A stretch of 19,221 nt of DNA from Planctomycetota bacterium (GTDB taxonomy: Bacteria > Planctomycetota > MHYJ01 > JACPRB01), in assembly GCA_016200125.1 (NCBI GenBank), contig JACQFK010000107.1:1-19221 (forward strand). Reading direction: 5' to 3'. Shown in pieces: positions 1 to 8,090 of the stretch. The position numbers were made by a program, and so were the translations under genes. Position 1 is the first letter of the stretch. Each line of letters opens with the position of its first letter. The notes under the pieces were generated by a model that was not told the DNA's origin, made no database searches, and saw only the letters and a program-made list of their open reading frames with translations.

Positions 1-42
1 CCCGCGGCGGCGGGACGTTGACCGGATTCGGGCTCAGGCGGG

Positions 43-441
<399 letters not shown>

Positions 442-446
442 TCAGA

Positions 447-2051
447 TTACTTGCTCTGGGTCGTAAAGCCGGAGTAGCACTCCATGCCGTGCTCGCCGAG
501 GTCCAGGCCCGACGTCTCCTCTTCGGCCGACACGCGCATCCCGACCGTCGCCTTGCAGATCGACCAGAAGACGATCGACGCGACGACCACATAGACGGCC
601 GTCATGCCGACCCCCAGCAGCTGGACACCCAGCTGGTGGAAGCCGCCGCCCATGAAGAGGCCGGCTCCGGCGTTCGGATTGGTCTTGAGCGCCTCCATGA
701 TGGCCGAGTTGCCCGTGCGGGGCCCGATCCGGTCCGCCGTGGAGAACAGCCCGACGCAGATCGTCCCGAACACGCCGTTGGCCAGGTGGACCGAGAGTGC
801 GCCCACCGGATCGTCCAGCTTCACCTTGTCGAAGAACGTCACCGCGAACACGACGATCACGCCGGCCATCGAGCCGATGATCACCGAGGAGCCGACCGAG
901 ACGAAGGCGCAGGGCGCGGTGATCGCCACGAGGCCCGCGAGGCAGCCGTTGAGGGTCATGCCCAGGTCGGGCTTGCCCATGAGCATCCAGGAGGTCGCCG
1001 TGGCCGTGAGGGTGGCGAAGGCCGCGGCCGTGTTGGTCGTGACCGTGATCTCGCCGATCGCGACCGGATCGACGCCCATGGTGCTGCCGGGGTTGAACCC
1101 GAACCAGCCGAACCACAGGACGAAGCAGCCGATCGTCGCGGCCATCAGGCTGTGCCCGGCGATGGGATTGACCTTCCCGTCCGGCCCGTACTTGCCGATG
1201 CGCGGTCCGAGCATCCAGACGCCGACCAGCGCGGCCCAGCCGCCGATCGAGTGCACCTGGGTCGAGCCGGCGAAGTCCACGAAGCCCTTGCTCGAGAGGA
1301 AGCCGCCGCCCCAGATCCAGTGACCCACGACCGGGTAGATCACCATGCCCATGAAGAACGTGAAGATGATGAACGACGCGTACTTGATGCGCTCGGCCAC
1401 CGCGCCGGACACGATCGTCGCGGCGGTGCCGGCGAACACCAGCTGGAAGAAGAACTTCGTCCAGAGCGGGATCCCCGTCCAGCTCAGACCGTTGTACACG
1501 CCGCCGGCGTTCTTGTAGTCGTCGCCGGTCAGCGGGCTCATGTCGGTGCCGCCGACCATGAAGAGCCCCGTGGTGCCCAGGAAGTCATTGCCGTCTCCGA
1601 ACATGACCCCCCAGCCGAGGAACCAGTAGGCCGCCGCGCTGGCGGCGAACACGATGAAGTTCTTGGACAGGATGTTCACCGCGTTCTTCACGCGGCACAT
1701 GCCCGCCTCGACCGTCGCGAAGCCGAGGTTCATGAAGAACACGAGCATGCCGGTGAGCAGCGTCCACATCGTGTCCATCATGCACTTGGGGGTCGCGAGC
1801 ACTTCGTCCTTCTTCTTGCCGTAGTCGACCTTCTCCGCGGGCTTGGCCTGGTCCTTCGACATCTCGACCGGCGCCGCAACGCCCGGCTTGGCCTCTTCCT
1901 TCTTGTCCTGCGCCCGGGCGATGCCCTGTTGCAGGATCATGAGCGCCATCATCGCGACGCCGGCGCTCACCAGGCACGTCCGCATCGACACTCTCTTCCT
2001 GCCCGGGGACGGATCCCCGCCCCCACGGAACCAGCCCAGCAGCTTCTTCAT
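447..2051 (-). CDS. amt: Ammonium transporter, Amt/MEP/Rh family
   Basis: An integral membrane ammonium channel with about eleven transmembrane helices after a signal-like N-terminus. Family marks include the twin pore histidines, in STQVHSIGGW and GALSVHLANGVFG (about residues 267 and 422 from this start), the segment FGWFGFNPGS, and the C-terminal tail GLDLGEHGMECYSGF that contacts GlnK. It has an unusually long N-terminal extension: a hydrophobic stretch ending ARA-Q, which looks like a signal peptide, then a Lys/Glu/Pro-rich linker before the first channel helix. Two ATGs lie six bases apart (2057 and 2051). GGAG abuts the first but is six bases from the second, so 2051 is chosen; Met25, counted from the 2057 ATG, is a third possibility. 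A sigma54 promoter lies about 85 bases upstream. It is paired with glnK downstream. Confidence 0.95.
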   Translation of the reverse strand: MKKLLGWFRGGGDPSPGRKRVSMRTCLVSAGVAMMALMILQQGIARAQDKKEEAKPGVAAPVEMSKDQAKPAEKVDYGKKKDEVLATPKCMMDTMWTLLTGMLVFFMNLGFATVEAGMCRVKNAVNILSKNFIVFAASAAAYWFLGWGVMFGDGNDFLGTTGLFMVGGTDMSPLTGDDYKNAGGVYNGLSWTGIPLWTKFFFQLVFAGTAATIVSGAVAERIKYASFIIFTFFMGMVIYPVVGHWIWGGGFLSSKGFVDFAGSTQVHSIGGWAALVGVWMLGPRIGKYGPDGKVNPIAGHSLMAATIGCFVLWFGWFGFNPGSTMGVDPVAIGEITVTTNTAAAFATLTATATSWMLMGKPDLGMTLNGCLAGLVAITAPCAFVSVGSSVIIGSMAGVIVVFAVTFFDKVKLDDPVGALSVHLANGVFGTICVGLFSTADRIGPRTGNSAIMEALKTNPNAGAGLFMGGGFHQLGVQLLGVGMTAVYVVVASIVFWSICKATVGMRVSAEEETSGLDLGEHGMECYSGFTTQSK

Positions 2052-2134
2052 CTTCATCTCCGTTGCCCCTGCCTAAAAAAGTAAATCCCACCAAACCACA
2101 GTCGGTGAAACCCCTTATCGATCCGCGGGTGAAA

Positions 2135-2150
2135 AGCAACCCGGATGCCA
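2135..2150 (-). promoter_or_regulatory. Sigma54 (-24/-12) promoter of amt-glnK
   Basis: Read on the minus strand the site is TGGCATCCGGGTTGCT, against the sigma54 consensus TGGCACG-N4-TTGCW. GG and GC are separated by exactly ten bases, as required. The predicted transcription start is near 2124, which gives a leader of about 73 bases before the amt ATG. This fits nitrogen-regulated expression through an NtrC/NifA-type activator. Confidence 0.85.
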
Positions 2151-2253
2151 AAAGGGGGCGCCGACCGCGGAAAATCCATCATCCGGATGGGACTCAGTAG
2201 GTTACAACGCTAGTATCTGGATGATCCGCGGGTTTGCATCCACAGCTGAAAGT

Positions 2254-2366
2254 TACCTGTAGGTATGATATTGGGGGACCCCCCCTCTAAGGAGGCATGA
2301 TCAGGGATATCTCCTAGACCTGTATCAGGGTGGCCCGACGCGCGGGCGGATTCGTACCGACAGGTA
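2254..2366. promoter_or_regulatory. Palindrome cluster upstream of amt, candidate activator sites
   Basis: Two copies of the palindrome TACC-N4-GGTA occur here, TACCTGTAGGTA (2254-2265) and TACCGACAGGTA (2355-2366). A related element, CCTGTATCAGG (2319-2329), lies between them. They are about 105-215 bp upstream of the -24 element, the distance at which sigma54 activators usually bind. They do not match the NtrC or NifA consensus that I know, so the binder is unknown. The rest of 2151-2402 holds further small inverted repeats (CATCCGGATG at 2180-2189, GGATGATCC at 2219-2227, GGGGGACCCCC at 2273-2283) and no credible gene. Confidence 0.45.
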
Positions 2367-2402
2367 GGAAAAGGGGCGGCTTCCAGACCGCGGCGTACCT
2401 CG

Positions 2403-3359
2403 CTAGAGTGCGCGCGACTTGACGGCGGGACGGTCCTTGCGGGGGGCGCGGCGGACCCGCTCCTCCAGGAAGAGCATGCTCGCCGCCGAGAGCGCCAGGT
2501 GGCGCAGCAGCGAGGGGTAGGTCCTCACTTCGAAGTGATCCAGGCCGATCTCCTTGCGCCGCTGCTCGAAGACCTCGAGGCTCACTTCGCCGGCGCGGGC
2601 CACGCGGGTCACGACCTCGGCGCCGGTCCCCGGGGCGTTGGAGATCCAGGGCCCCGGTCCGCCGAAGGAGCGGTCGCCCTCCTTCAGCGCCGGACGCGGC
2701 GCCACGTAGCGGTAGCCGCGGCCTTCGAGCTCTTTCAGGAACACGGCGTCCGAGGCGTACTCGATGCCGCAGGTCACCCAGCCGAACCTGAGCCCGTTGG
2801 CCGCCGCGCGGTCGAGCATCTCCAGCGCGATCTGGGCCCGGCTGCGCTGTCGCGTCCCCGCGGGGATCCGCGCGGCGGCGCGCCGCTCGGGCGAGTCGGT
2901 CCAGCTGCGGGGGAGGTAGATGGCGTTGTCCAGCAGGCAGTTGAAGTCACCGTCGGAAAATCCGAGATGGAGGAGCACGACGCAGTTGCGCGTGCGGCCG
3001 CTGGGGCCGCAGCGCTGGAGCTCCACCCCCGGCGTCCGCGTGCCCTTCTTGGGGCAGCAGGTCTCGAGGATCGTGGCGACGCTCTCCGGGCCGCCCCGCG
3101 CGCGCCAGACGTGGCGCTGGAGCGTGTCGATGAGCAGCTCCTCGTCCCAGCGGTGGAGCGACAGGAGCTCCTGGAGCGTGCGCGGCGCGATGCCCGCCTC
3201 GCGCGCCATCGGCATCACCGACTTCCGCGTCAGGGGTCCCAGCTGCCCGCGCAGATAGGCGGCGATGAGCTTGCGGGTCGGCGTGATTGCGACGTCCGCA
3301 AACTCCGCCAGGAAGGACTCCAACGCAGGCCCCAGCAGGGCCAGGTCATCCTTGTCCAC
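2403..3359 (-). CDS. IS701-like transposase-derived protein lacking catalytic Asp residues
   Basis: A 318-residue intact ORF resembling the IS701/DDE-type transposases common in planctomycetes. The N-terminal region (residues 5-90, with ITPTRKLIAAYLRGQLGPL and RTLQELLSLHRWDEELL) is well kept, as are the CCPKKGTRTPGVELQRCG block (101-118) and the late GLDHFEVR block (272-279, E277). Active relatives carry an Asp just before the ET of the first block (IxDET-like); here it is Leu98 (ILETCCPKKG). The second Asp, in a D-E-x-Y-G-like block, is Gly198 (VTCGIEYAS). The stretch before DHFEVR is also short, and the protein is below the roughly 400 residues expected. The start is GTG at 3359 with GAGGTG upstream. 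No terminal inverted repeats were found. It has its own sigma54 promoter and sits between nitrate-reductase genes and amt. The family alignment is from memory. A domesticated DNA-binding protein is an inference; a slowly decaying relic is the alternative. Confidence 0.8.
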   Translation of the reverse strand: MDKDDLALLGPALESFLAEFADVAITPTRKLIAAYLRGQLGPLTRKSVMPMAREAGIAPRTLQELLSLHRWDEELLIDTLQRHVWRARGGPESVATILETCCPKKGTRTPGVELQRCGPSGRTRNCVVLLHLGFSDGDFNCLLDNAIYLPRSWTDSPERRAAARIPAGTRQRSRAQIALEMLDRAAANGLRFGWVTCGIEYASDAVFLKELEGRGYRYVAPRPALKEGDRSFGGPGPWISNAPGTGAEVVTRVARAGEVSLEVFEQRRKEIGLDHFEVRTYPSLLRHLALSAASMLFLEERVRRAPRKDRPAVKSRAL

Positions 3360-3455
3360 GCGAGTTCACCTCGGCCAACCGGTCGGTAGGATTCAGCGAT
3401 GCGTTCCGACGCCTCCGTATCAAAACCCGCTCCCAAACTGCCTGGATGCCGTATG

Positions 3456-3471
3456 AGCAAAAACCCTGCCA
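3456..3471 (-). promoter_or_regulatory. Sigma54 promoter in front of the transposase-derived gene
   Basis: The minus strand reads TGGCAGGGTTTTTGCT, with TGGCA-N6-TTGC and the exact ten-base GG-to-GC spacing of a sigma54 promoter. It starts seven bases after the stop codon of the upstream small membrane gene. It lies about 97 bp upstream of the transposase-derived GTG start, with a predicted transcription start near 3445. Position 6 of the consensus (usually C or T) is G, so it may be slightly weaker than the other three. Confidence 0.75.
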
Positions 3472-3478
3472 AGGCGGT

Positions 3479-3736
3479 TCATGAGGAGCGCCTCACCGCG
3501 ATGTAGCGGATCAGCCAGCAGGCGGCCGCGAAGCAGGCCGCCGACCCGATCGCCGCCCCCGAGAGCAGGCTCCGATTCCCCGACAGGAAGTCTTCCAGCG
3601 CCACCATGAGCAGCAGGAATTGCAGGAGAATGAGCAGCATGATCGACACCATCACCGCATAGACCGCCGTCATGCCCCGGGCCCGCTCCGAGCGGAGCCT
3701 CCGCGTGGGGATCACCTCCGAATGGCCGTGGCCCAC
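3479..3736 (-). CDS. Small two-TM membrane protein (possibly DUF6755)
   Basis: An 85-residue protein with a basic N-terminus and two hydrophobic helices, about residues 24-46 (VYAVMVSIMLLILLQFLLLMV) and 60-80. The segment RGMTAVYAV followed by two helices resembles the DUF6755 family of small proteins found beside Rieske and nitrate-reductase genes; that match is from memory and only moderately certain. The start is GTG at 3736, supported by AAGGAG seven bases upstream, and overlaps the end of the Rieske gene by 25 bases. Internal starts at GTG 3715 and ATG 3673 are possible but have poorer ribosome binding sites. The tight overlap suggests translational coupling and a role in anchoring or assembling the Rieske/Fe-S part of the nitrate reductase. 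It is the last gene before the sigma54 promoter at 3456-3471. Confidence 0.8.
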   Translation of the reverse strand: MGHGHSEVIPTRRLRSERARGMTAVYAVMVSIMLLILLQFLLLMVALEDFLSGNRSLLSGAAIGSAACFAAACWLIRYIAVRRSS

Positions 3737-4206
3737 AGCTCGTCTCCTTTCCGTTCCAGCTCGATGCGCGGCAGCGGCCGCGGCGGCGGCCCGGCGAGCA
3801 CCTTCCCGTCCTCCGCGCTGAAGAAACCCTCGTGGCAGGGACAGTGGAGCTTCTTCGTCTCTTTACGGTAGAGCACCGGGCAGCCCAGGTGGCTGCACTT
3901 CTGGCCGAACGCGACGAAGCGCTCCGCGTCCAGCCGGACCAGGAGGCAGGGCTCCCCGGGCGCGGGATACTCGAAGACCCGCGAGCCGCCGACCGGCAGG
4001 TCGTGGACCGAGCCGATCCGGAGGGGCTCCGTCTTCACGTCGCCCCGCGCGCGTTCCAGGGCCCCCATCGCGACAAGGGCGCCGTTGGCGCAGAACGCCG
4101 CGCAGGAGACCAGCACGAGCGACTTCGTGAACTCGCGCCGCGTCACGTAGTGGTCATCGGCCCACGAGATCGGGAAGTCGTCCTTCCACGCCGGAACTTC
4201 CGCCAT
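3712..4206 (-). CDS. Tat-dependent Rieske [2Fe-2S] protein
   Basis: A 164-residue Rieske protein of the QcrA/arsenite-oxidase small-subunit type. The N-terminus has a twin-arginine motif, RREFTK (23-28), followed by a hydrophobic segment that ends without an obvious cleavage site, so it is probably a Tat signal anchor. Cluster ligands are C104 and H106 (CSHLGC) and C122 and H125 (CPCH); C109 and C124 would form the usual disulfide. The ATG at 4206 has AGGAG six bases upstream. It overlaps the end of the Fe-S gene by 53 bases. Context points to electron transfer toward the nitrate reductase. A Tat-exported Rieske head would face the outside, while the nitrate reductase has no export signal, so topology is an open question. 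Haloarchaeal nar operons also pair a Rieske protein with a membrane cytochrome. Confidence 0.9.
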   Translation of the reverse strand: MAEVPAWKDDFPISWADDHYVTRREFTKSLVLVSCAAFCANGALVAMGALERARGDVKTEPLRIGSVHDLPVGGSRVFEYPAPGEPCLLVRLDAERFVAFGQKCSHLGCPVLYRKETKKLHCPCHEGFFSAEDGKVLAGPPPRPLPRIELERKGDELWATAIRR

Positions 4207-4786
4207 GAGCTTCTCCTTCCACCAGGTCCGCCACGTCCAGGTCCAGCTCCGTCGCCCGGGGCGGCAGCATCATCCGGACCTTCGTCCTCACCGTCTCCGG
4301 CCCGAACACGAAGGCGCTGACCGGCCGCTCGCGCCGCTTCGCCTCGATCTCCGCCCGCGTCCCGAAGGCCAGCGCCCCGCTCGGGCACACCGTCACGCAC
4401 ATCGGCCGCTTCCCCGCCGACGTGCGGTCGTAGCACTGGTCGCACTTCATCATCTGGTCGATCTGCGCCACGTACTTCGGCACGCCGAAGGGGCAGGCCA
4501 GCACGCAGTTCGAGCAGCCGATGCAGCGCGACTGCAGCGACGACTGCACGATGCCGTCGTCGGTCTTCTTGATCGCGTCCGCCGGGCAGGCGTTCGCGCA
4601 GGCCGGGTCCTCGCAGTGCATGCAGACCACGGGCACCGTCTGCACCGATTCGGCCCGGTCCGCATACTCGAGGTGGATCATCGACGTCCCGCGATGGGTG
4701 TCGCACTCCGCGCAGGCATGGAAGCAGGCCTGGCAGCCGATGCAGCGCGATGGGTCGATGAAGAACTCGAGATCGGGATCAATCAC
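4154..4786 (-). CDS. Four-cluster 4Fe-4S electron-transfer subunit (DmsB/NrfC type)
   Basis: A 210-residue ferredoxin-like subunit typical of molybdopterin oxidoreductase complexes. Four cysteine quartets are visible: C15/18/21/25, C55/58/63/67, C88/91/94/98 and C115/118/130/134. It has no signal peptide or membrane helix and should be cytoplasmic, next to the catalytic subunit encoded just upstream. The start is taken as GTG at 4786 ([15 protein letters not shown]) because GGGGAG lies six bases upstream; a longer reading to 4858 would only translate the heptamer repeat into a low-complexity Gly/Val stretch. That ribosome binding site is itself part of the repeat array, which is unusual. The C-terminal 40 residues are variable and overlap the Rieske gene. 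Confidence 0.92.
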   Translation of the reverse strand: MIDPDLEFFIDPSRCIGCQACFHACAECDTHRGTSMIHLEYADRAESVQTVPVVCMHCEDPACANACPADAIKKTDDGIVQSSLQSRCIGCSNCVLACPFGVPKYVAQIDQMMKCDQCYDRTSAGKRPMCVTVCPSGALAFGTRAEIEAKRRERPVSAFVFGPETVRTKVRMMLPPRATELDLDVADLVEGEAHGGSSGVEGRLPDLVGR

Positions 4787-4790
4787 AGCG

Positions 4791-4914
4791 AACTCCCCAC
4801 TCCCAACTCCCAATAAAACCCCAAATCCCAATCCCCAACCCGAGCGCTCTCGGACCACGTTCGGCAGAAGGTTGGGAGTTCATTGGGAGTTGGGAGTTGG
4901 TGTTTGGGGTTTTT
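4791..4914. repeat. Heptamer-periodic inverted repeat at the 3' end of the nitrate reductase gene
   Basis: Two arrays of an imperfect 7-bp unit (GGGAGTT / ATTGGGA and the reverse complement) face each other. ACTCCCAACTCCCAAT (4799-4814) is perfectly complementary to 4882-4897, and CCCCAACC (4833-4840) to GGTTGGG (4870-4876), so the region could form a long hairpin. The centre (4841-4869) holds CGAGCGCTCTCG. The right arm encodes the last nine residues of the nitrate reductase (PQTPTPNSQ), and the left arm supplies the ribosome binding site of the Fe-S gene. Heptameric tandem repeats (STRR) are known from cyanobacteria, but I cannot link this element to a named family. Confidence 0.85.
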
Positions 4915-7069
4915 CCACGCGCACCGCGCACACTTTGTATTCCGGAATCTTGGAGACCGGGTCCAGCGCCCGGATGGTCAGGCGGTTCGCCGACTTGTCG
5001 CCCGCCCAGTGGTAGGGGATGAAGATCGTGTCGGGGCGGATCGACTTCACCACCTGGCATTCGAGCGTCACCGAGCCGCGGCGGCTGGTCACCGTCACGC
5101 GGTCGCCGCTGCGGACCCCGACCGTCGCGGCGAGCCTCGGATGGATCTCGACCAGGGGCTCGGGATACTGCTTCATCAGGGGGCCGATGCGGCGCGTCTG
5201 GGTCCCGCTCAGGTACTGGGAGACCACGCGGCCGCTCGTCAGGATCACCGGGTACTCGGCGTCGACGTCCTCGGCGGGCGGCCGGTATTCGACGGGGTGG
5301 AATTTCGCCTTGCCGTCGGCGTGGTGGAACCTGCCGCCCTCGTAGAGCCGCGGCGTTCCGGGGTGATCGGCGTCCGGACAGGGCCAGAAGAGCCCGTTCT
5401 CCTTCTCGAGGCGGTCGTAGGTCATCCCGTAGTAATCGATCGGCCCGCCCTGCGAGACGCGGCGCAGCTCGCGGAAGATGTCCTCGGGGCACTGGTAGGG
5501 AAATTTCTCGAAGGGCGCGAACTTCCGGGCCAGATCGCAGATGATCCGCCAGTCCTCGCGCGCGCCGCCGGGCGGCGTGACGGCCTGCCGGATCCGCACG
5601 ACGCGCCCCTCGGCGGTCGTGACCGTGCCCTCGTCCTCCTCCTGGAGCGAGCCGGGAAGCACGACGTCGGCATGGCGCGCCGTTTCGGACATGAAGAAGT
5701 CGATCACGCCGAAGAACTCCAGCTTCTCGAGGGCCGCGCGGGTGTACTCCGTGTCCGGCAGCGAGACGAGCGGGTTGATGCAGATCGAGAGCAGCCCCCG
5801 GATCTCGCCCTTGTGGATCGCCTCCATCATCTCGGTGGACGCGAGACCGGAGCCCGGAATCTCCGGCTCCGGGACCTCCCAGCGCTCGGCGACGATGCGC
5901 CGGTGCTCGGGGTTGTCGATGTCGCGCCCGCTCGGGAGCTGGTTGCAGCGCTGCCCGTGCTCGCGGCCGCCCTGCCCGTTCCCCTGCCCCGTGATCATCG
6001 CGTAGCCCGAGCCGGGCTTGCCGATCTTCCCCGTCGCGAGGCAGAGATTGATGCAGGTGAGGCAGTTCTCGACGCCCTTCGTGTGGTGCTCGATTCCGCG
6101 GGCGTGGAGCAGCATCCCCGTCGCGGCCGTCCCCCAGTATTCCGCCGCCCGCTCGATCGACTCGGCGGGCACGCCGCTGATCTCGGCCGTCCGCTCCGGG
6201 GTATAGCGCGAGACGGTCTCGCGCAGGGCCTCGAAGCCGTTCGTGCTCTTCTCGATGAACTCGCGGTCGATCCAGCCCTGCCGGATGCAGACGTGGAGGA
6301 TCCCGTTCATCAGCGCGCTGTCGCGGCCGGGCTTCACCGGGAGCAGGAGATCGGCGGTCCGCCCGATCGGCGTCGCGCGCGGATCGATCACGATGATCTT
6401 CGCGCCGTTGTCCCGGGCGCGCCAGAGGTAGTCCGTCAGGATCGGGAAGCACTCGCCGATGTTGGAGCCGGCGACGATGATGCACTTGGCGAGCGGCAGG
6501 TCGCTCCAGGGGTTGGCCGCGCGGTCGACGCCGAAGGCTTTCCGGCTGGCCGCGCCCGCCGAGACCATGCAGAGCCGGCCGTTGTAGTCGATGTTCTTCG
6601 TCCTGAGGGCCACGCGGGCGAACTTGCCCATCAGGTAGGCCTTCTCGTTCGTCAGCGACGCGCCCGAGATCACGGCGAAGGAGTCGCGGCCGTGCTTCTC
6701 CTGGATGCGCCGGATGCCGGCTTCCACCAGGCCGAGCGACTTCTCCCAGCTCGACGGCTCGAAGCCGGCGCCGGTCCGGACGAGCGGCGACAGCAGCCGG
6801 TCGGGATGCCCGCCCTGGAGGTAGCGCTTCACGCCCTTGGGGCAGAGCATCCCGCGGTTCACCGGGAAATCCTCCCACGGCTCGAAGCCGACGACCTGGT
6901 TGTCCTTGACCTTGAGCTGGATCCCGCACTTGAGGCCGCAGAAGCAGCAGTGGGTCTTCACGCTGCGGTCGGCCTCGCCCGCGGCCCCCCAGCCGCCCGC
7001 GGGGGTCTCGTTGAGATGAGGGCCGTACTGCTCGATCAGCGACTCCTCGGTCACGGGAAGCCTAGCCAC
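4880..7069 (-). CDS. nasA: Assimilatory nitrate reductase catalytic subunit (molybdopterin, Nas/Nap type)
   Basis: A 729-residue bis-MGD molybdoenzyme predicted to reduce nitrate to nitrite in the cytoplasm; no Tat signal is present. The N-terminal 4Fe-4S site is C41-x2-C44-x3-C48 with C76 (CPKG). C167 in [10 protein letters not shown] aligns with the Mo-ligand cysteine of Nas/Nap/NarB enzymes. Other family blocks include [47 protein letters not shown] and the C-terminal binding domain with [12 protein letters not shown]. It lacks the C-terminal [2Fe-2S] domain of Klebsiella NasA and is close in length to cyanobacterial NarB. The start is GTG at 7069 with AGGAGG six bases upstream, overlapping the NarI-like gene by eight bases. 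The last nine residues come from the heptamer repeat. A formate dehydrogenase-like role is less likely, given the Cys context and the nirBD neighbours. Confidence 0.93.
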   Translation of the reverse strand: MARLPVTEESLIEQYGPHLNETPAGGWGAAGEADRSVKTHCCFCGLKCGIQLKVKDNQVVGFEPWEDFPVNRGMLCPKGVKRYLQGGHPDRLLSPLVRTGAGFEPSSWEKSLGLVEAGIRRIQEKHGRDSFAVISGASLTNEKAYLMGKFARVALRTKNIDYNGRLCMVSAGAASRKAFGVDRAANPWSDLPLAKCIIVAGSNIGECFPILTDYLWRARDNGAKIIVIDPRATPIGRTADLLLPVKPGRDSALMNGILHVCIRQGWIDREFIEKSTNGFEALRETVSRYTPERTAEISGVPAESIERAAEYWGTAATGMLLHARGIEHHTKGVENCLTCINLCLATGKIGKPGSGYAMITGQGNGQGGREHGQRCNQLPSGRDIDNPEHRRIVAERWEVPEPEIPGSGLASTEMMEAIHKGEIRGLLSICINPLVSLPDTEYTRAALEKLEFFGVIDFFMSETARHADVVLPGSLQEEDEGTVTTAEGRVVRIRQAVTPPGGAREDWRIICDLARKFAPFEKFPYQCPEDIFRELRRVSQGGPIDYYGMTYDRLEKENGLFWPCPDADHPGTPRLYEGGRFHHADGKAKFHPVEYRPPAEDVDAEYPVILTSGRVVSQYLSGTQTRRIGPLMKQYPEPLVEIHPRLAATVGVRSGDRVTVTSRRGSVTLECQVVKSIRPDTIFIPYHWAGDKSANRLTIRALDPVSKIPEYKVCAVRVEKPQTPTPNSQ

Positions 7070-8090
7070 GGGCGGCCTCCTGGATCGCGCGGGCTTGGGC
7101 CAGTCCCAGCCGCTTCCGCTTGCACTTCGGGCAGAGGTCCAGGTCGAACTCGAAGCCCGTCTCCGCCATCACCTTCTTGAGGTCGGCGACGTGCATCGCC
7201 CCGGCGAACCCGTCGCCGCAGCGGCGGCAGCGGGCGGGCGGCGCGGCCAGGTTGTCGCGGCGGTGGAGGATCACGGCCAGGTGGAGCGGGCGCTGGAAGA
7301 TGTGGAAGAACTTCCCGAAGGGGATGTAGAGCAGCGTCGTGCTCACCGTCACGGCGTGGACCAGCGAGAGCACCGTGTAGCCCGCGCCGTGCAGGAAGTG
7401 GGTGCTGAAGGTGAGCATCAGCCCCGTCAGCGAGATCGCCAGGAGGAGGAGCAGCGGGACGATATCGTTGCCGAACTGCTGGCGCGACATCGAGCCCGCC
7501 TCGCGCAGCCGCCGGTGGAGCGAGAGGCCCACGCCGGTGATCACCATGACCGCCGAGACGTTGAGCAGGTTGAACATCACGTAGCGCAGCAGCGACTGCG
7601 TGCTGAATTCGCCCACGCAGAGCCCGAAGAGCATCACGCGGTAGGTCTCCGGGTCGTCCAGGCGGGTCGAGAAGTGGAGCCAGCCGAAGACGAGCGGAAA
7701 GGTGACCGCGCCGGCGATCATCGTGCCCCAGGCGATCAGGAAATGGATCAGCCAGCGCGTGAAGCTGCGCTTCCGGATGAAGCGCTGGGCGCCGAGGTTC
7801 ACCGTGGCGGCGCGGAAGACGAAGGCCAGGTTCTTCGCGAGGTTGCCGCGCCGGAGCAGCTCGAAGCCGCGCTTCAGGAACATCTTCGTGGGCGGCCGCT
7901 GGAGCCACACGGCGTAGCGGTAGGCCACCGCGAAGACCGAGAAGAGCACGCCGAAGGTGTAGGTCAGCAGGATCGGGTCGTAGTTGCGCAGGTTCCGCGA
8001 GCCGAAGACGATCCCCGCCGCCAGCAGGGCCATCGCGCCGGCGCCGGCGACGACCCCTTTCCGGTCCAGCGAGCGGAAGTACGAGATCAT
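7062..8090 (-). CDS. NarI-like membrane protein with C-terminal zinc ribbon
   Basis: A 342-residue membrane protein with about six or seven helices, followed by a soluble tail of about 55 residues holding C288-x2-C291 and C320-x2-C323, a zinc-ribbon or rubredoxin-like pair. Histidines occur in or next to helices (for example [19 protein letters not shown] and [12 protein letters not shown]), as expected for a heme b quinol oxidase resembling nitrate reductase gamma or HdrE/DsrM-type subunits. The ATG at 8090 overlaps the nirD stop as ATGA; a longer frame to 8150 has no support. The ORF overlaps the nitrate reductase start by eight bases. I infer that it takes electrons from quinol and passes them to the Rieske or Fe-S subunits. 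The Cys tail could instead be structural or bind the Fe-S partner. Confidence 0.82.
   Translation of the reverse strand: MISYFRSLDRKGVVAGAGAMALLAAGIVFGSRNLRNYDPILLTYTFGVLFSVFAVAYRYAVWLQRPPTKMFLKRGFELLRRGNLAKNLAFVFRAATVNLGAQRFIRKRSFTRWLIHFLIAWGTMIAGAVTFPLVFGWLHFSTRLDDPETYRVMLFGLCVGEFSTQSLLRYVMFNLLNVSAVMVITGVGLSLHRRLREAGSMSRQQFGNDIVPLLLLLAISLTGLMLTFSTHFLHGAGYTVLSLVHAVTVSTTLLYIPFGKFFHIFQRPLHLAVILHRRDNLAAPPARCRRCGDGFAGAMHVADLKKVMAETGFEFDLDLCPKCKRKRLGLAQARAIQEAARG

Noticed and set aside
2291..2317. AAGGAGG followed by a six-codon ORF (ATG 2297 to TAG 2315) on the plus strand
   Set aside because: The ribosome binding site is only one base from the ATG, the ORF runs against the amt promoter direction, and there is no promoter for it.
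2403..3359. An active insertion sequence
   Set aside because: The key catalytic residues appear to be replaced, the protein is short, and no terminal inverted repeats or target duplications were seen on either side.
4787..4858. N-terminal extension of the Fe-S subunit to an ATG at 4858
   Set aside because: It would only translate the heptamer repeat into a Gly/Val/Phe stretch; the GTG at 4786 has a proper ribosome binding site and sits at the start of the conserved region.
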